From positions 1 to 64,000 of the forward strand of contig JBEKJP010000020.1 in NCBI GenBank assembly GCA_050011155.1: 64,000 nt of DNA, given 5' to 3'. Position 1 is the first letter of the stretch, and each line of letters opens with the position of its first letter. Positions 27,216-36,302 of this stretch are shown here, piece by piece. A program made the position numbers and the translations under genes. The stretch is from Palsa-504 sp050011155 (GTDB lineage: Bacteria > Actinomycetota > Actinomycetes > Streptosporangiales > Streptosporangiaceae). A model generated the notes under the pieces. That model was not told the DNA's origin. It did not search any database and saw only the letters and a program-made list of their open reading frames with translations.

Positions 27216-28657
27216 TGTCCTTCTTCTCCCATGGTTGATGTGAAGACCGCGCCCCGGCGCGGGTCCAGGGACCACACCGCGTCTGGCGGCGGGAGCTGGG
27301 CCGGGGCGACCATCGGCTCGACGGCGCGCTCGTTGACGAACACCGGCGGCGCCGGCCGGGCGCGTCCGTCGCGGCCGGGGAGCCCGTCCGCGCCGGGGAG
27401 CCCGCGACGTCCGTCCAGCCGTGCCCTGCTGGCGTCGGCGGTGCCCGGCTCGGGCGCGTGCGCTCCGCCGCGGCCCGCCTGGCCGCCAGCGCCACCGTGG
27501 CCGCCGGGACCGCCCCGGCCGCCGCCAGAGGGATGGGCGAGCACCCGGACCCGGCCCGCCTGGCCGGGCGGGAGCGATACGAAGACGTTGGAGGCGATGC
27601 CCCCGTGGCCGCCCCTTCGGCCGCGTCCGCCGTCGCCGCCGCGGCCGCCATCTCCCCCGCTACCCGGGGGAATGACGCCCTGCAGGGTCCGCAGGCCGGA
27701 CGCACCGGGTCCGCCGTCGCCGCCGCGGCCGCCGGTCCCCCCGGCCCCTCCGCCACCGCCCCGGCCGGCCGTGGCCAGGATGGTCAGCGAGCCGGCCAGC
27801 TCGCCGATGGTTATCTCGGCGAGCTTGCTCGCGCCTCCGGTGCGTCCCATGGCGCCGTCGCCGCCCGCGGTGGCCTCGCCGCCGTCCCGGCCGTCTGCGG
27901 TACCAGGCACGACCGGGCGCAGCAGCCGGGCGCCGAGCCATGTCTGCGCGGTAGCCGCGACGGTGCCCCCGGCGCCTGCGGCGCCGTCGCGGCCCGCCGG
28001 CCCGCGCGGGCCGTGCAGCGGCCCGGTGCCGTTGTCGACGGGGAACGGGGTGGGCAGGATCGCGAGCTGGTACTGGCCCGGCTCGGCCGGGCCGGCCGGC
28101 TCGCAGATCAGCCGCTGGATGATGAGGATCAGCAGGTTACCCCGGGCCAGCACGGTCGCGCCTGACTCCAGCCGCATGCTGCCGACGTTGACGACGTTCA
28201 TGATGTCGTCCCGGTCGTCCAGGCCCCAGTGGTCGCCGCGGACGCTCAGATCCCAGCTCTCGCCCGAGCGGACGTCCCGGTGCCGGACGCTCAGGATCCG
28301 GGTCGGGAACGGGAAATGGCAGCCGGTCCGCGCCTGGTCCGCGGGATCGATCGTGCCGTCAGCGAACACGGCGGCCTCGAGCCGGTCGTGGACGCCCTGC
28401 CCGATGCTCCGCCGCAACTCGATGACCGGATTGAAGAAGACCTGCTGCCGTCGGCGCCGCTGCCCAGGGGTCGCCGCGGACAGCGCCCGCACGGCGGCGA
28501 CGGACGGCACGACCGGGTAGCTGACCAGCTCAGCACCGTCGCGCAGGCGGCTGACGTCATGACCGAACCGGCGCGCATGACGCTCGAACGCCCGCTCAAG
28601 CGCGGCAGGCAGACACGGCTGCCCGATCGCGTGCCCGGCGACCCGCGCCTCAGCCAT
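27212..28657 (-). CDS. Collagen-like Gly-rich repeat protein, upstream partner
   Basis: 481 residues. N-terminal domain about 1-215 (LERAFERHARRFGHDVSRLR, VFFNPVIELRRSIGQGVHDR, then a beta-rich MRLESGATVLARGNLLILII), followed by collagen-like blocks GPRGPAGRDGAAGAGG and GGRGGDGGPGASG separated by LAEITIGELAGSLTILATAG and a C-terminal RGLPGADGLPGRDGRARP. The last 40 residues are not repetitive (VWSLDPRRGAVFTSTMGEEG). No signal peptide. First of two coupled genes. Their shared design suggests a two-part assembly; no known family name applies. Confidence 0.75.
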   Translation of the reverse strand: MAEARVAGHAIGQPCLPAALERAFERHARRFGHDVSRLRDGAELVSYPVVPSVAAVRALSAATPGQRRRRQQVFFNPVIELRRSIGQGVHDRLEAAVFADGTIDPADQARTGCHFPFPTRILSVRHRDVRSGESWDLSVRGDHWGLDDRDDIMNVVNVGSMRLESGATVLARGNLLILIIQRLICEPAGPAEPGQYQLAILPTPFPVDNGTGPLHGPRGPAGRDGAAGAGGTVAATAQTWLGARLLRPVVPGTADGRDGGEATAGGDGAMGRTGGASKLAEITIGELAGSLTILATAGRGGGGGAGGTGGRGGDGGPGASGLRTLQGVIPPGSGGDGGRGGDGGRGRRGGHGGIASNVFVSLPPGQAGRVRVLAHPSGGGRGGPGGHGGAGGQAGRGGAHAPEPGTADASRARLDGRRGLPGADGLPGRDGRARPAPPVFVNERAVEPMVAPAQLPPPDAVWSLDPRRGAVFTSTMGEEGQ

Positions 28658-28980
28658 AACAGATGAAACGCGCAGGCAGCGCGGTCACCGGGCCGCCGGC
28701 AGCAGGCCGCCCGCGCGAAGACATCCCAGCCCTACACCTCATAGCGCCCCCCACAGGCGACAGGACAGAACGGCCAGGTTCAACCCTAGGAGCCCATCAG
28801 CCGAAGGGCAACGGGCACCCCTAAACGTCCTGCGACCGGCCTATCCGATGTCAGCCGCCGCGCGAAATCGGCGATCCGCGCTCTGACCGATCATGAACAT
28901 CGCAGAAGCGGTCGCTTACGGTGACGCCAGCTGCGGTACGGCCGGCCTGGATCGCAGCACCGTGTACCTTCGCTCGGCGG
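28658..28980. other. Intergenic, no gene seen
   Basis: No supported reading frame on either strand and no obvious palindrome. The only open frames are short and of typical off-frame composition. It must hold the promoter of the collagen-like pair (minus strand) at its left edge. Confidence 0.5.
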
Positions 28981-29736
28981 TCATGAACTGATGAACAGCC
29001 AGGTGGCGAGGGTGAGGCCCAGGCAGGCGATGAGGACCCGGAGAATGCCGGGGCGGACCCGCCGGGCGATGGACGGCCCGATGAGGCCGCCTGCGATCGT
29101 GCCGGTCCCGAGCGGGATCGCCGCGGTCCACACGACCGTTCCGGCGATGGCGAACAGCACGGCCGGCAGGATATCGCTGGCGGCCAGGAGCACGTTCTTG
29201 ACGGCGTTCGCCCGGTGCAGTACCGGCTCGGCGGTGAGCAGCAGCAGCGCGATCAGGAGAATGCCGGACCCGGCGCCGAAGTAGCCGTTGTACACCGATA
29301 CCCCGCCGAGGCCGCCGAGCACGGCGGCCCGTCCCCACGCGTGCTCGTTCTCCTCCTGCCACCTGCTGATCCGCGGCTGCGCGAGCAGGATCAGCGAGCC
29401 GGCCGCGACCAGGAACGGGACCACCCGGCCGAAGATCGCGCCCGGCGTCACGACCAGCAGGACCGCGCCCGCCGCCGACATGGTGATGCTCACCGGCAGC
29501 CACCGGCGGATGGTAGCGCCCTGGCCGGTGATGTCCGGGGCGGCGCGGCTGGCCGAGCCCAGCCCGCTGCCCACCATCGCCACGGAGTTCGTGACGTTCG
29601 CGGCCAGCGGCGCGATGCCCACGGCGAGCAGCGCCGGATACGCCACCAGCGTGGTGATCCCCCCCGCCGTGCCGGTGATCCCGGCGACGATCCCCGCCAC
29701 CCCGAGAAACGATGCGGTGAGCACGACATGAGACAC
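28981..29736 (-). CDS. TSUP (TauE/SafE) family anion exporter
   Basis: 251 residues, GTG start at 29736 chosen for the strong GGGAGGA 7-nt upstream. About eight membrane spans in two repeats. The TSUP signatures are visible: GITGTAGGITTLVAYPALLA in the first half and GYFGAGSGILLIALLLLT in the second, followed by NAVKNVLLAASDILPAVLF. Family members move sulfite, sulfoacetate or related anions. No sulfur genes are close, so the substrate is open. Confidence 0.88.
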   Translation of the reverse strand: MSHVVLTASFLGVAGIVAGITGTAGGITTLVAYPALLAVGIAPLAANVTNSVAMVGSGLGSASRAAPDITGQGATIRRWLPVSITMSAAGAVLLVVTPGAIFGRVVPFLVAAGSLILLAQPRISRWQEENEHAWGRAAVLGGLGGVSVYNGYFGAGSGILLIALLLLTAEPVLHRANAVKNVLLAASDILPAVLFAIAGTVVWTAAIPLGTGTIAGGLIGPSIARRVRPGILRVLIACLGLTLATWLFISS

Positions 29737-29895
29737 GCCAGTATCCTCCCGCAGCAACCCTGGCCATTCGCTACCGCCAGGGGTGACGCCGCAGAGCAAA
29801 ACCCGCCGATCTGCGCGGGTAAACCCCGGACGATTCCGTGGCGGCTGTCGTCCCGGTGAGGGCGATCCGGGCGGGCGGCGTGGCCGGCGGGGTAT

Positions 29896-30324
29896 TCACC
29901 AGATGATTACCTCGCCGCCAGCCTCCATGGCCCGGCGGGCGGCAGCCTCGATGTTGGCCAGGCGCAGGGAGACCTGCTCGCGGAAGATCTCGCGCGAGGA
30001 CCCCACGGCGGTGACACTGCCCGTCACCGTGTTCACGGCAACTCCGTGCTGGCCCAGCAGTTCCGCCCCGGCCGCGATGACATCCAGGTGCTCGCGCAGC
30101 AGCGAGCATTCACGCAGGAACTCCGTCATTTCCCCGGCCCCGACGTACAGGTCAGCATCGGCGAGCTGCGGGAAGTAATGCGCGCCCAGAGCGCGGGCCG
30201 CCGGGGATCCCCAGACCTCCGTGCGCCAGTTCTCGAAGCCCGCGGCCAGCGAGCCACCCAGCGCCTCGTCCTTGACCGATTTCCCCGAGCCATTCTTGAC
30301 CCATACCGATACCGTCAAGCTCAC
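29896..30324 (-). CDS. Hypothetical protein
   Basis: 142 residues from GTG 30324; the frame is open up to 30420. Sequence is soluble and mixed: SVWVKNGSGKSVKDEALGGS, WRTEVWGSPAARALGAHYFP, then helical EMTEFLRECSLLREHLDVIA and NIEAAARRAMEAGGEVIIW. The C-terminal half has heptad-like Leu spacing. I do not recognise a family. Codon use matches its neighbours and the ORF is clean, so it is probably real. Confidence 0.6.
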   Translation of the reverse strand: MSLTVSVWVKNGSGKSVKDEALGGSLAAGFENWRTEVWGSPAARALGAHYFPQLADADLYVGAGEMTEFLRECSLLREHLDVIAAGAELLGQHGVAVNTVTGSVTAVGSSREIFREQVSLRLANIEAAARRAMEAGGEVIIW

Positions 30325-30620
30325 GTGGGTAGTAAACCACGCGGAGCAGCGGGGAGGCACGCGATCGAATGCGGGCTGCCGGTTACAAGACGGCAGGTGC
30401 GCCTGAGCTCGCCGCACCAAGGTAGAGACCGTCCGTGCCGCGCCCTCGGGAAGACGGGTTCTGGCGGCAGATGGCTGCGCATCCGCCTTGAGCGACCCGG
30501 CGTGCTGCTTCTGCGGGGTCTGGGGCCCCGGCGGCCCGAGGGAGTGGCGGTCGCCATGTTCGGAGACACTGGTTTGAGCATGCTCATCTGCCGAATTGAG
30601 TGCGTCCCCTGCGCCTATGT

Positions 30621-31577
30621 TCAGGCACTCTTCCGTGTGCTTTGCCGCAGCCGGTCTAGTCCTTGACGATTGAGATGCCTTACAGGTCTCTTTGCTGAGT
30701 TTAATTCCCTAACCTGGCATTCCATTGAGTGGGCTATGGAAAATCTGATACCTTTAATAAATACATGCAAAGTGGTCGAATTCACAGTCGAGATCCGTAA
30801 CCTGAGCTGACGGCGATGGCGCGCCAAATACGCCGCCCCGGCGATGAGCGCCCCACCTGCGAATCCGGCTGCGGCAGCAGCGATCGCCGAGTAATCACGA
30901 ACCGGCGTTCCAGTGGTTTCCTCCGAACCCGCTTTCGGGCGATTGGCGATATGCGTATTAGCCTTCGCCCTCTCGTACTCATTCTGCAGAATCTGAACAA
31001 ACTTTTTATCACGGTCGGAGACGTAGTGAGCTTCCTGGTGAGGTCCGGCGATTGACCAGTATCTGCGTCCTGGCGCATTGGCAAACATCCGGGCAGAAGA
31101 GGCATGAAGCTGATCCTCAGTAATTTTGCCAATCTCGAACATTGAGCGCCAGAACGAAACGATCATATTGGAATATGCATGCTGCTTGTCCAGTTCGTCA
31201 TCCCCATGACGTGATGGTCCCCAGCAGGCACGCAGTACTGGATCATCGAGCGCTTTCGACATCAGGTCGCTGTGGATGGTTCGTTGCGCCACTTCCCGGT
31301 TAGCTGCTGATTCGCGAGATTGGAGGACTAGCGAAACCGCCACACCAACGAGCGCGAGCGTGCCGAAGACTGCAGCTATCCCTCCATATGCTTGTCCTTC
31401 ATTGCTGAACTGTATCCAGTCGCCGCGATGCATGTAACCAATCGCCAGGAGTGCGAATGGTGTACCCACGATAAATCCTCCGGCCGCTATCAGTGCGACG
31501 ATGACCAAGAGGAGCTTCCGTGTAATATGATGTCCTCTTTGAGGGCTTGCTGCTCGCGTCAGATCTTTAATCACCAT
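30621..31577 (-). CDS. DUF6082-family membrane protein
   Basis: 318 residues from ATG 31577 with AAGGAG 6 nt upstream. Two N-terminal spans (KLLLVIVALIAAGGFIVGTP, then YGGIAAVFGTLALVGVAVSL), then the DUF6082 core with LMSKALDDPVLRACWGP, QHAYSNMIVSFWRSMFEIG and ANAPGRRYWSIAG. A third hydrophobic stretch (IAAAAAGFAGGALIAGAAYL) follows, and the last 60 residues are basic. The base composition is clearly more AT-rich than that of the rest of the window, a sign of separate origin. Family function unknown. Opposite it lies a DUF397 gene. Confidence 0.78.
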   Translation of the reverse strand: MVIKDLTRAASPQRGHHITRKLLLVIVALIAAGGFIVGTPFALLAIGYMHRGDWIQFSNEGQAYGGIAAVFGTLALVGVAVSLVLQSRESAANREVAQRTIHSDLMSKALDDPVLRACWGPSRHGDDELDKQHAYSNMIVSFWRSMFEIGKITEDQLHASSARMFANAPGRRYWSIAGPHQEAHYVSDRDKKFVQILQNEYERAKANTHIANRPKAGSEETTGTPVRDYSAIAAAAAGFAGGALIAGAAYLARHRRQLRLRISTVNSTTLHVFIKGIRFSIAHSMECQVRELNSAKRPVRHLNRQGLDRLRQSTRKSA

Positions 31578-31699
31578 GCAGACTCCTTCGGCGTCACGGG
31601 TTGCTCTGTTCGGAAGGTTTTGATTCAATAGCAGGGTTACCGAATTCTTTCAGCGACGGAGGTGTCGGCCGATGGTCCGACCGGATTCGCGGACGCTGC

Positions 31700-31897
31700 G
31701 TGGCGCAAGCGTACTACCTCTTCGATGGTGACAGCTGTGTAGAAGTAGCGATGGCTGGCGGGCTGATTGGCGTCCGCGACTCCGAGGATGACAGGTGTAA
31801 TCAGATTTTGGTGTTCAGCCAGCCTCAGTGGCGAACGTTCATTGCCGATCTCCGCAGTCCAAGTGTGGCTAAATCACGGCATTCACAGCTGGACTAA
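31700..31897 (+). CDS. DUF397-family small protein
   Basis: 65 residues from GTG 31700 (the frame is open from 31601). The DUF397 signature is clear: GDSCVEVAMAGGLIGVRDSE then NQILVFSQPQWRTFIADLR. These small proteins are usually encoded beside an XRE/DUF5753 regulator whose activity they modify; none is adjacent here, so this copy is an orphan in the AT-richer segment. The N-terminal WRKSSYS motif is replaced by AQAYYLFD, so the start or the upstream half may be damaged. Confidence 0.65.
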   Translation: MAQAYYLFDGDSCVEVAMAGGLIGVRDSEDDRCNQILVFSQPQWRTFIADLRSPSVAKSRHSQLD

Positions 31898-32358
31898 TCT
31901 TCTTTGGTCAGCTGTCTTCCGGAGTTACTCTTCTGCCGCGGACAGGGCATCGGGGGCCAGATCACTATGGCCCCGGCAGTCGCGCCCGGGGCGTAGTAAC
32001 GCGGAAACGCGGACCCATCCTCGTCGACCGCGACGGGGGCGCCGCACGTCGTAGCGTGGTCCCGAACTAGACGTTGTGCGTGGCGCACAATCCTCCGCCA
32101 AGATTGCTGGCCGCGACAGGAGCATCGATCGGCAACGGACCGTCAGCTACGCCGGCCGCCGACAGCCACCACCTGTGAAAGCCAGGGCGGCCTTCTCGCG
32201 GCCGCCAGCGGGCAGAGCTGATGGGCCGAGGCTTGGCAGGCCAGGCGCTGTAACTCTGCCTTCGCTGGGTCGTGGGCCATGCGCCCGGTGTGCCCGCCGT
32301 CCCGGGCGTGGCGGCTCGGTGCGTGCCGCCCGCTGGGCCGGCGCAGTTCGCTGGTGGT
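31898..32358. other. Intergenic, no gene seen
   Basis: No supported gene. A short minus-strand frame (31894-32088, ending QLTKED) has no recognisable motif. Base composition returns to high GC around 32150. Confidence 0.45.
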
Positions 32359-33084
32359 CTAGCGCGGGGTGTGGTCGTGCAGGAACCGGCCGGCCGCTTC
32401 GGTGGCGGCGGGGAGGTGCCCGGGGTCCTTCCACGGCTCGAGCAACTCGGCGGACGGCGCGAGGGCGGCGATCTCGCGGCCGGTCTCGGCCGGGTGGTAC
32501 TGATCGACTCCGGGCAGGACGAGCATCGGGGTGCGGATGGACCGCACCTGGTCCCGGGTCACGCTGACGGCGAAGCCGGGAGCCCACATCGCGGTGGCGA
32601 ACGCCTCGATCTCATCGCTGCCGAGATCGTCGCGGCTGCTCATGAGCTGCTCACCCCACGGCTTCCACGCGTTGTCGAACAGTTCCCGATTGGCCGCGGT
32701 GATCCCGACCGGCTGCTCGAGGACGGCCGCGACGACTCGTTCCGGCGCGAGTTCGCACAGCTTCAGGACGAACGGGCCGCCGATGCAGCAGCCGAACGCC
32801 AGGAACCGGTCGATGCCGAGATGATCCATGACCGCGAGCTGATCGGCCGCGTAGGCGCCCCACGGGTCGCCGGCCTCGAGCGGGCCGGCCGACTGGCCGG
32901 CGTTGCGCTGGTCCATCGCGATCATCTGGTACTGCCCGGCGTACGTGGTCAGCGGGTTGATCGCCGCCATCTCCCACAGCGGCACGCTCGAGCCCATCCC
33001 GCCTGGCGCCAGCGTCAACATGGGAAACCCTGTCCCCTGCTCGGTGTACCAGATCTTCGCCTCGCCACGCTTGACGTACGGCAC
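32359..33084 (-). CDS. Alpha/beta hydrolase with Cys nucleophile
   Basis: 241 residues, GTG start with GAGGAG 7-8 nt upstream. Oxyanion region LAPGGMGSS, MDQRNAGQS after strand 4, nucleophile elbow FGCCIGG with Cys100 in the nucleophile position, acid in PGVDQYHP and His in KDPGHLPAA. A Cys nucleophile is seen in dienelactone hydrolases and a minority of other alpha/beta hydrolases. Single gene, no linked pathway. Substrate unknown. Confidence 0.85.
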   Translation of the reverse strand: MPYVKRGEAKIWYTEQGTGFPMLTLAPGGMGSSVPLWEMAAINPLTTYAGQYQMIAMDQRNAGQSAGPLEAGDPWGAYAADQLAVMDHLGIDRFLAFGCCIGGPFVLKLCELAPERVVAAVLEQPVGITAANRELFDNAWKPWGEQLMSSRDDLGSDEIEAFATAMWAPGFAVSVTRDQVRSIRTPMLVLPGVDQYHPAETGREIAALAPSAELLEPWKDPGHLPAATEAAGRFLHDHTPR

Positions 33085-33827
33085 ACTGGTCTCCTCTAGC
33101 GACTCCGGTTACGTGACCCAGCCTATGGCCGGGGCGCCCGCTACGACTGAAATCGGCACGGCACGGATAACCGATCACCTTGAACGCGGAATCGGCGATC
33201 CGGAACCGGGCGTGCTGATCCTAGGAAGACCCTCGCCGCCTACTGCCGGCGAATTCTCGGCCCGCGTGTAGGTTCCCGGCCAACTTCTCCAGTCGGTCTT
33301 GGTTGACCTGCGGTTTCCCGACAAGTTTTCCACTGTTCTGGACTGGGCTTACCTGGCAAGGTTTCCAGTCCGGCGGCCACCATGCGGACAGCCCGCACTG
33401 CAACACACTGGATGACGCACCGCCGGCGAGTTGGACGTGCCTACATGGGGCGGTAAAAGGCTTGCGTGTCGTGTGTGTGTTGCGTGCCCGGTTCGGCTGG
33501 CGGGCAGGCACGGTGGCGTGAGATCGAGGTGCCAGCCCGGGCGTCATGGACGGCCAGGGCCGCAATCTCCCCGGTGGATATGCCGATCAGCAATCAGCTG
33601 CCAGGTGTCGCGGATCCTGGCGCGGTGAGTCGCCGATCTGCGCGCCGCATGGGAGGTGCTGGCGGGACGCATCTGGCGCGATCGCGGCCGATTCGGTTAT
33701 CGTGCCCGCTGCCCGCGCCGACGGCACCGGCCTGGACATCGAGGCCCGCGATGACGGCCCGGCTTCCCGGCCGGCTTCCTGCCGCACGCGTTCGAGCGGT
33801 CCTGGCGGCCGGAGGCCTGCCGCCGTC
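33085..33827. other. Long intergenic stretch, no gene seen
   Basis: 743 bases without a convincing frame. Open frames run through it but show off-frame composition and no motif. A short GT-rich tract (about 33466-33482) is the only unusual feature. It may be the residue of lost genes. Confidence 0.45.
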
Positions 33828-34262
33828 TCAGCCAGGGCCCGGCCCCGCCGCTGGCGGCAGGGTCAGGGTGCCCGGATCCGGGCCGCCCATATCCAGCCGG
33901 AACGGCGGGTACTTGTCGGTCATCAGCCCGGCGTAGCCGGCCACCCGCAGCACCCACCGGTCCAGGCCGAGCACGAACTCGAAGATCCGCTCCGGGTACC
34001 GGCCGGTGAACAGCAGGACCACCGCGGCGATCACCGCCACGATGGCGATCAGCCCGAAAGTGAACCCAGGCCAGTTGCCAGGCTCGGTGATGCGCGTCAC
34101 GCCGTTGGAGGAGCTGATCCGCCACCCCAACCACGGCGACCACGGCCCAGTGCCGCCGGTGAACACGGCGATGATGATGTACTGCGGGATGGCCAGCAGC
34201 CACCATTTCACCAGCGCCAGCCCGCGGGACAGCCGCTGCGGGTACGCCTGCGCAGCAGCCAT
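33828..34262 (-). CDS. DUF4389-family membrane protein
   Basis: 144 residues from ATG 34262 with AGGAGGTGG upstream. Family pattern: YPQRLSRGLALVKWWLLAIP at the N-terminus, a membrane span WLLAIPQYIIIAVFTG, a second span FGLIAIVAVIAAVVLLFTGR, then YPERIFEFVLGLDRWVLRVA, GYAGLMTDKYPPFRLDMGG. Full-length proteins often carry two such units; this is a single one. Function unknown. Confidence 0.8.
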   Translation of the reverse strand: MAAAQAYPQRLSRGLALVKWWLLAIPQYIIIAVFTGGTGPWSPWLGWRISSSNGVTRITEPGNWPGFTFGLIAIVAVIAAVVLLFTGRYPERIFEFVLGLDRWVLRVAGYAGLMTDKYPPFRLDMGGPDPGTLTLPPAAGPGPG

Positions 34263-34547
34263 CAAGACCACCTCCTGCTGCCCGACAACGCCTGCATCTT
34301 GATCCTGCGCGGGTGCCCATCCGGCCGCGGAAGAGCCAGATGTCCTGTCCGCAGCGGCAAAAGTCCTAGTTATCGGACCAGGAACCGGCGCGCCTCGTCG
34401 CAGACGACGGCTCCGGGGAACCGAGATGAAACGGCTCACTGCATGTGGACGGTGACCTGTTCACCTTCCCCGCGAGCCTTCCAACTGGAAACCGGCTGGA
34501 AAACTTGCCCGGGAATCGGAAGGGTTCACCGGGAACCTACAGCGACA

Positions 34548-34718
34548 CTAGCTTTGCCGCACGTCCGCCGTGAACGCGCGCCATGCATCGGCGGTGAAGG
34601 TCAGCATCGGTCCCACCCGGTCAGTAGTGTCGCGGACCTTGATCCGGTCACCGGACGCGACCTCTACGCACTGGCCCCCGTCGCCGGACGAGTAGGAGGA
34701 TGTACGCCAGTTGCCCAT
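34548..34718 (-). CDS. DUF397-family small protein, partner of the XRE regulator
   Basis: 56 residues beginning MGNWRTSSYSSGDGGQCVEV and ending FTADAWRAFTADVRQS: the whole DUF397 pattern (WRxSSYS, CVEVA, VRD, W..F..VR) is present. ATG at 34718. It overlaps the end of the XRE/DUF5753 gene by 55 nt in another frame, the usual arrangement of this pair. In streptomycetes such pairs regulate development or antibiotic production, with the small protein acting on the regulator. Confidence 0.85.
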   Translation of the reverse strand: MGNWRTSSYSSGDGGQCVEVASGDRIKVRDTTDRVGPMLTFTADAWRAFTADVRQS

Positions 34719-35515
34719 TGACTTTCTAGCCTCTCAATGAGGGTCAGCGACTCGCTGGCCCGGTAGCACTCAGCTCGCAGGGTATCGAAGCGCAGCGCCG
34801 TGGCGGTAACGGTTACCGGGTCCGTGTATGTCCCTGCGGTTATCACGTTCTCACACCACACAGCGTCATCAGCTATCAGGTAACCGGATGCCACAGAGGC
34901 GTGGGCTACCTCGGGCATCACCTGCATGACCACGCTCGGCATGGCGGCTACCTCGAGTAGGTGGCGCAGCTGGGCGACCATGACCTCGGCGGTCCCCACC
35001 CGGCGGTACAGAGCGGATTCGTCCACCAGGAGCGTCACGCCGGGCGGCTTCTCGCGGCCTAGTACTCGGCGCTGCCTGTCCATGCGAGCCTTCAGGCGGG
35101 CGGCTGCTGCGTCGTCGGACAGTCCCGGAGACGTAGCAATCAGGGTCGCCGCGTAGTCCTCGACCTGGACGAGCCCGTCGACGATTCCGGGAGTCCACAC
35201 CCGGAGCATCCCCGTCCGGTCTTCGTAGTCCGACCACGAGCGGAACGTCGCGGGGACCTCTGGCGCGGTGCGGGTTTCCTCAAGCCAGGTGAGGTACCAG
35301 CCCCGCCGCTCGGTGAACACGCTGTCCAGTGCGGCGGCGATCCGCGCCGTGGGCGGGCGGCGTCCGTTCTCTATCCGGGACAGGTGGGCGGCGTCGAGCT
35401 TCGCGCGCCGGGCCAGTTCGGTTATCGACCAGCCGTGGGCCAGCCTGTCCCGCCGCACCTGACGTCCGAAGTGTCCTGCTACGCCGCTCAAGTTGCTGCC
35501 ACTTGTGCCAGTCAT
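34664..35515 (-). CDS. XRE-family regulator with DUF5753 domain
   Basis: 283 residues from ATG 35515. HTH at about 12-70 (FGRQVRRDRLAHGWSITELA, RRAKLDAAHLSRIENGRRPP), then the DUF5753 domain (about 85-270): WTPGIVDGLVQVEDYAATLI, RQRRVLGREKPPGVTLLVDE, MPSVVMQVMPEVAHASVASG. This is the Scr1-type architecture found in many copies in actinomycetes, always close to a DUF397 gene, as here. It is divergent from the small gene and ATPase at 35622-36238, which it may control. Confidence 0.9.
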   Translation of the reverse strand: MTGTSGSNLSGVAGHFGRQVRRDRLAHGWSITELARRAKLDAAHLSRIENGRRPPTARIAAALDSVFTERRGWYLTWLEETRTAPEVPATFRSWSDYEDRTGMLRVWTPGIVDGLVQVEDYAATLIATSPGLSDDAAAARLKARMDRQRRVLGREKPPGVTLLVDESALYRRVGTAEVMVAQLRHLLEVAAMPSVVMQVMPEVAHASVASGYLIADDAVWCENVITAGTYTDPVTVTATALRFDTLRAECYRASESLTLIERLESQWATGVHPPTRPATGASA

Positions 35516-35557
35516 GAAGTAATCGTGCCACAGTATCCTACAGAACGTATGTCTCCT

Positions 35558-35574
35558 GTAACTATTGCCGTTAC
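35558..35574. promoter_or_regulatory. Inverted repeat in divergent promoter region
   Basis: GTAACTATTGCCGTTAC, two perfect 5-bp arms with a 7-bp spacer, inside the AT-richer 106-bp gap between the XRE gene and the small plus-strand gene. A plausible site for the XRE regulator. Confidence 0.4.
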
Positions 35575-35621
35575 GTTCCGGCATCGGAGCGCCCAGACGT
35601 CGCAGCGAAAGCAGGAAGGCA

Positions 35622-35828
35622 ATGAGCGACAGTGGCGATGGCGTCGCGCAGCCAGACGACCCCGCGTTCCTGACCAAGCGGAAGCGCGCGCACCAAGAAC
35701 TTCCGGCCCTACCTCGTCTTCTTGCCGTGGAGGTATTGCTGGCCGAGCCGGAAGCCCTTCAAGACGACGGTCTCGAAGCCTGCCTCTACGTGCTGCGCGA
35801 CCGTCTACGGCGAGCAGGCAAGTCATGA
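35622..35828 (+). CDS. Small hypothetical protein coupled to RsbW-like ATPase
   Basis: 68 residues, ATG preceded by AGGAAGG. Charged N-terminus (DDPAFLTKRKRAHQE) and a Leu-rich C-terminal half (RLLAVEVLLAEPEALQDDGL, YVLRDRLRRAGKS), probably helical. The stop overlaps the start of the ATPase gene (ATGA). Position suggests a partner of that ATPase, but no family is recognised. Confidence 0.7.
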   Translation: MSDSGDGVAQPDDPAFLTKRKRAHQELPALPRLLAVEVLLAEPEALQDDGLEACLYVLRDRLRRAGKS

Positions 35829-36238
35829 GGGATCCAGCCGATCAGGCGCTGTCGGCGGATGTCGGCACGATCGCTCTTCCGGCGCTGCCCGCCTCCCCGT
35901 CCTGGGCGCGCCGGTATACGCGCTTCTTCCTGGATTCCTGTCAGGGGATCAGCCCGGGCACAACGGAAGACGCAGAATTGATAGTTTCCGAGCTTGCCAC
36001 CAACGCGGTGAGGTTCGGCGGCGCGAGGCCCATCTCGCTGTCCCTGCGGAATTTCCGCGAGGTCTTGCTCGTGGAAATCTACGACTCTGACAGCAACCCG
36101 CCGGTTCTATCCAGCGCTGACAGTAGCGCGGAGAGCGGCCGGGGCCTGATGCTCGTCAACGCGCTGAGCAAAGAGTGGTCGTACTCCTTCCCTCCGGGCG
36201 GAGGGAAGATCGTCTACTGCTTCCTTGCCAAAACATGA
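35825..36238 (+). CDS. RsbW/SpoIIAB-like ATP-binding regulatory protein
   Basis: 137 residues of the HATPase_c_2 fold found in anti-sigma-factor kinases. N-box ELIVSELATNAVRFGG (about 53-68), G1 region YDSDSNPP, G2 ESGRGLMLVNALS. The usual DNGxGIP is shortened. Such proteins are abundant in actinomycetes next to XRE/DUF397 pairs and bind sigma factors or regulators; kinase activity is not certain. Coupled to the preceding small gene. Confidence 0.88.
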   Translation: MRDPADQALSADVGTIALPALPASPSWARRYTRFFLDSCQGISPGTTEDAELIVSELATNAVRFGGARPISLSLRNFREVLLVEIYDSDSNPPVLSSADSSAESGRGLMLVNALSKEWSYSFPPGGGKIVYCFLAKT

Positions 36239-36302
36239 CCTCGACCACGGTGTCGAGCCGCTCGCCCCGCTCATCAGCGGCTGGGCCGGTCATACTGGGC
36301 GC

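Noticed and set aside
26910..28520. 536-codon plus-strand Pro-rich frame
   Set aside because: Mirror of the Gly-rich collagen-like genes; GGC repeats read as Pro on the other strand. The minus frame has the start overlap and globular heads.
31894..32088. 64-codon minus-strand frame ending QLTKED
   Set aside because: No recognisable motif, no ribosome site and no partner; not supported as a gene.
33546..34721. 391-codon plus-strand frame across the DUF4389 gene and beyond
   Set aside because: No motif, off-frame composition, and it covers two well-supported minus-strand genes.
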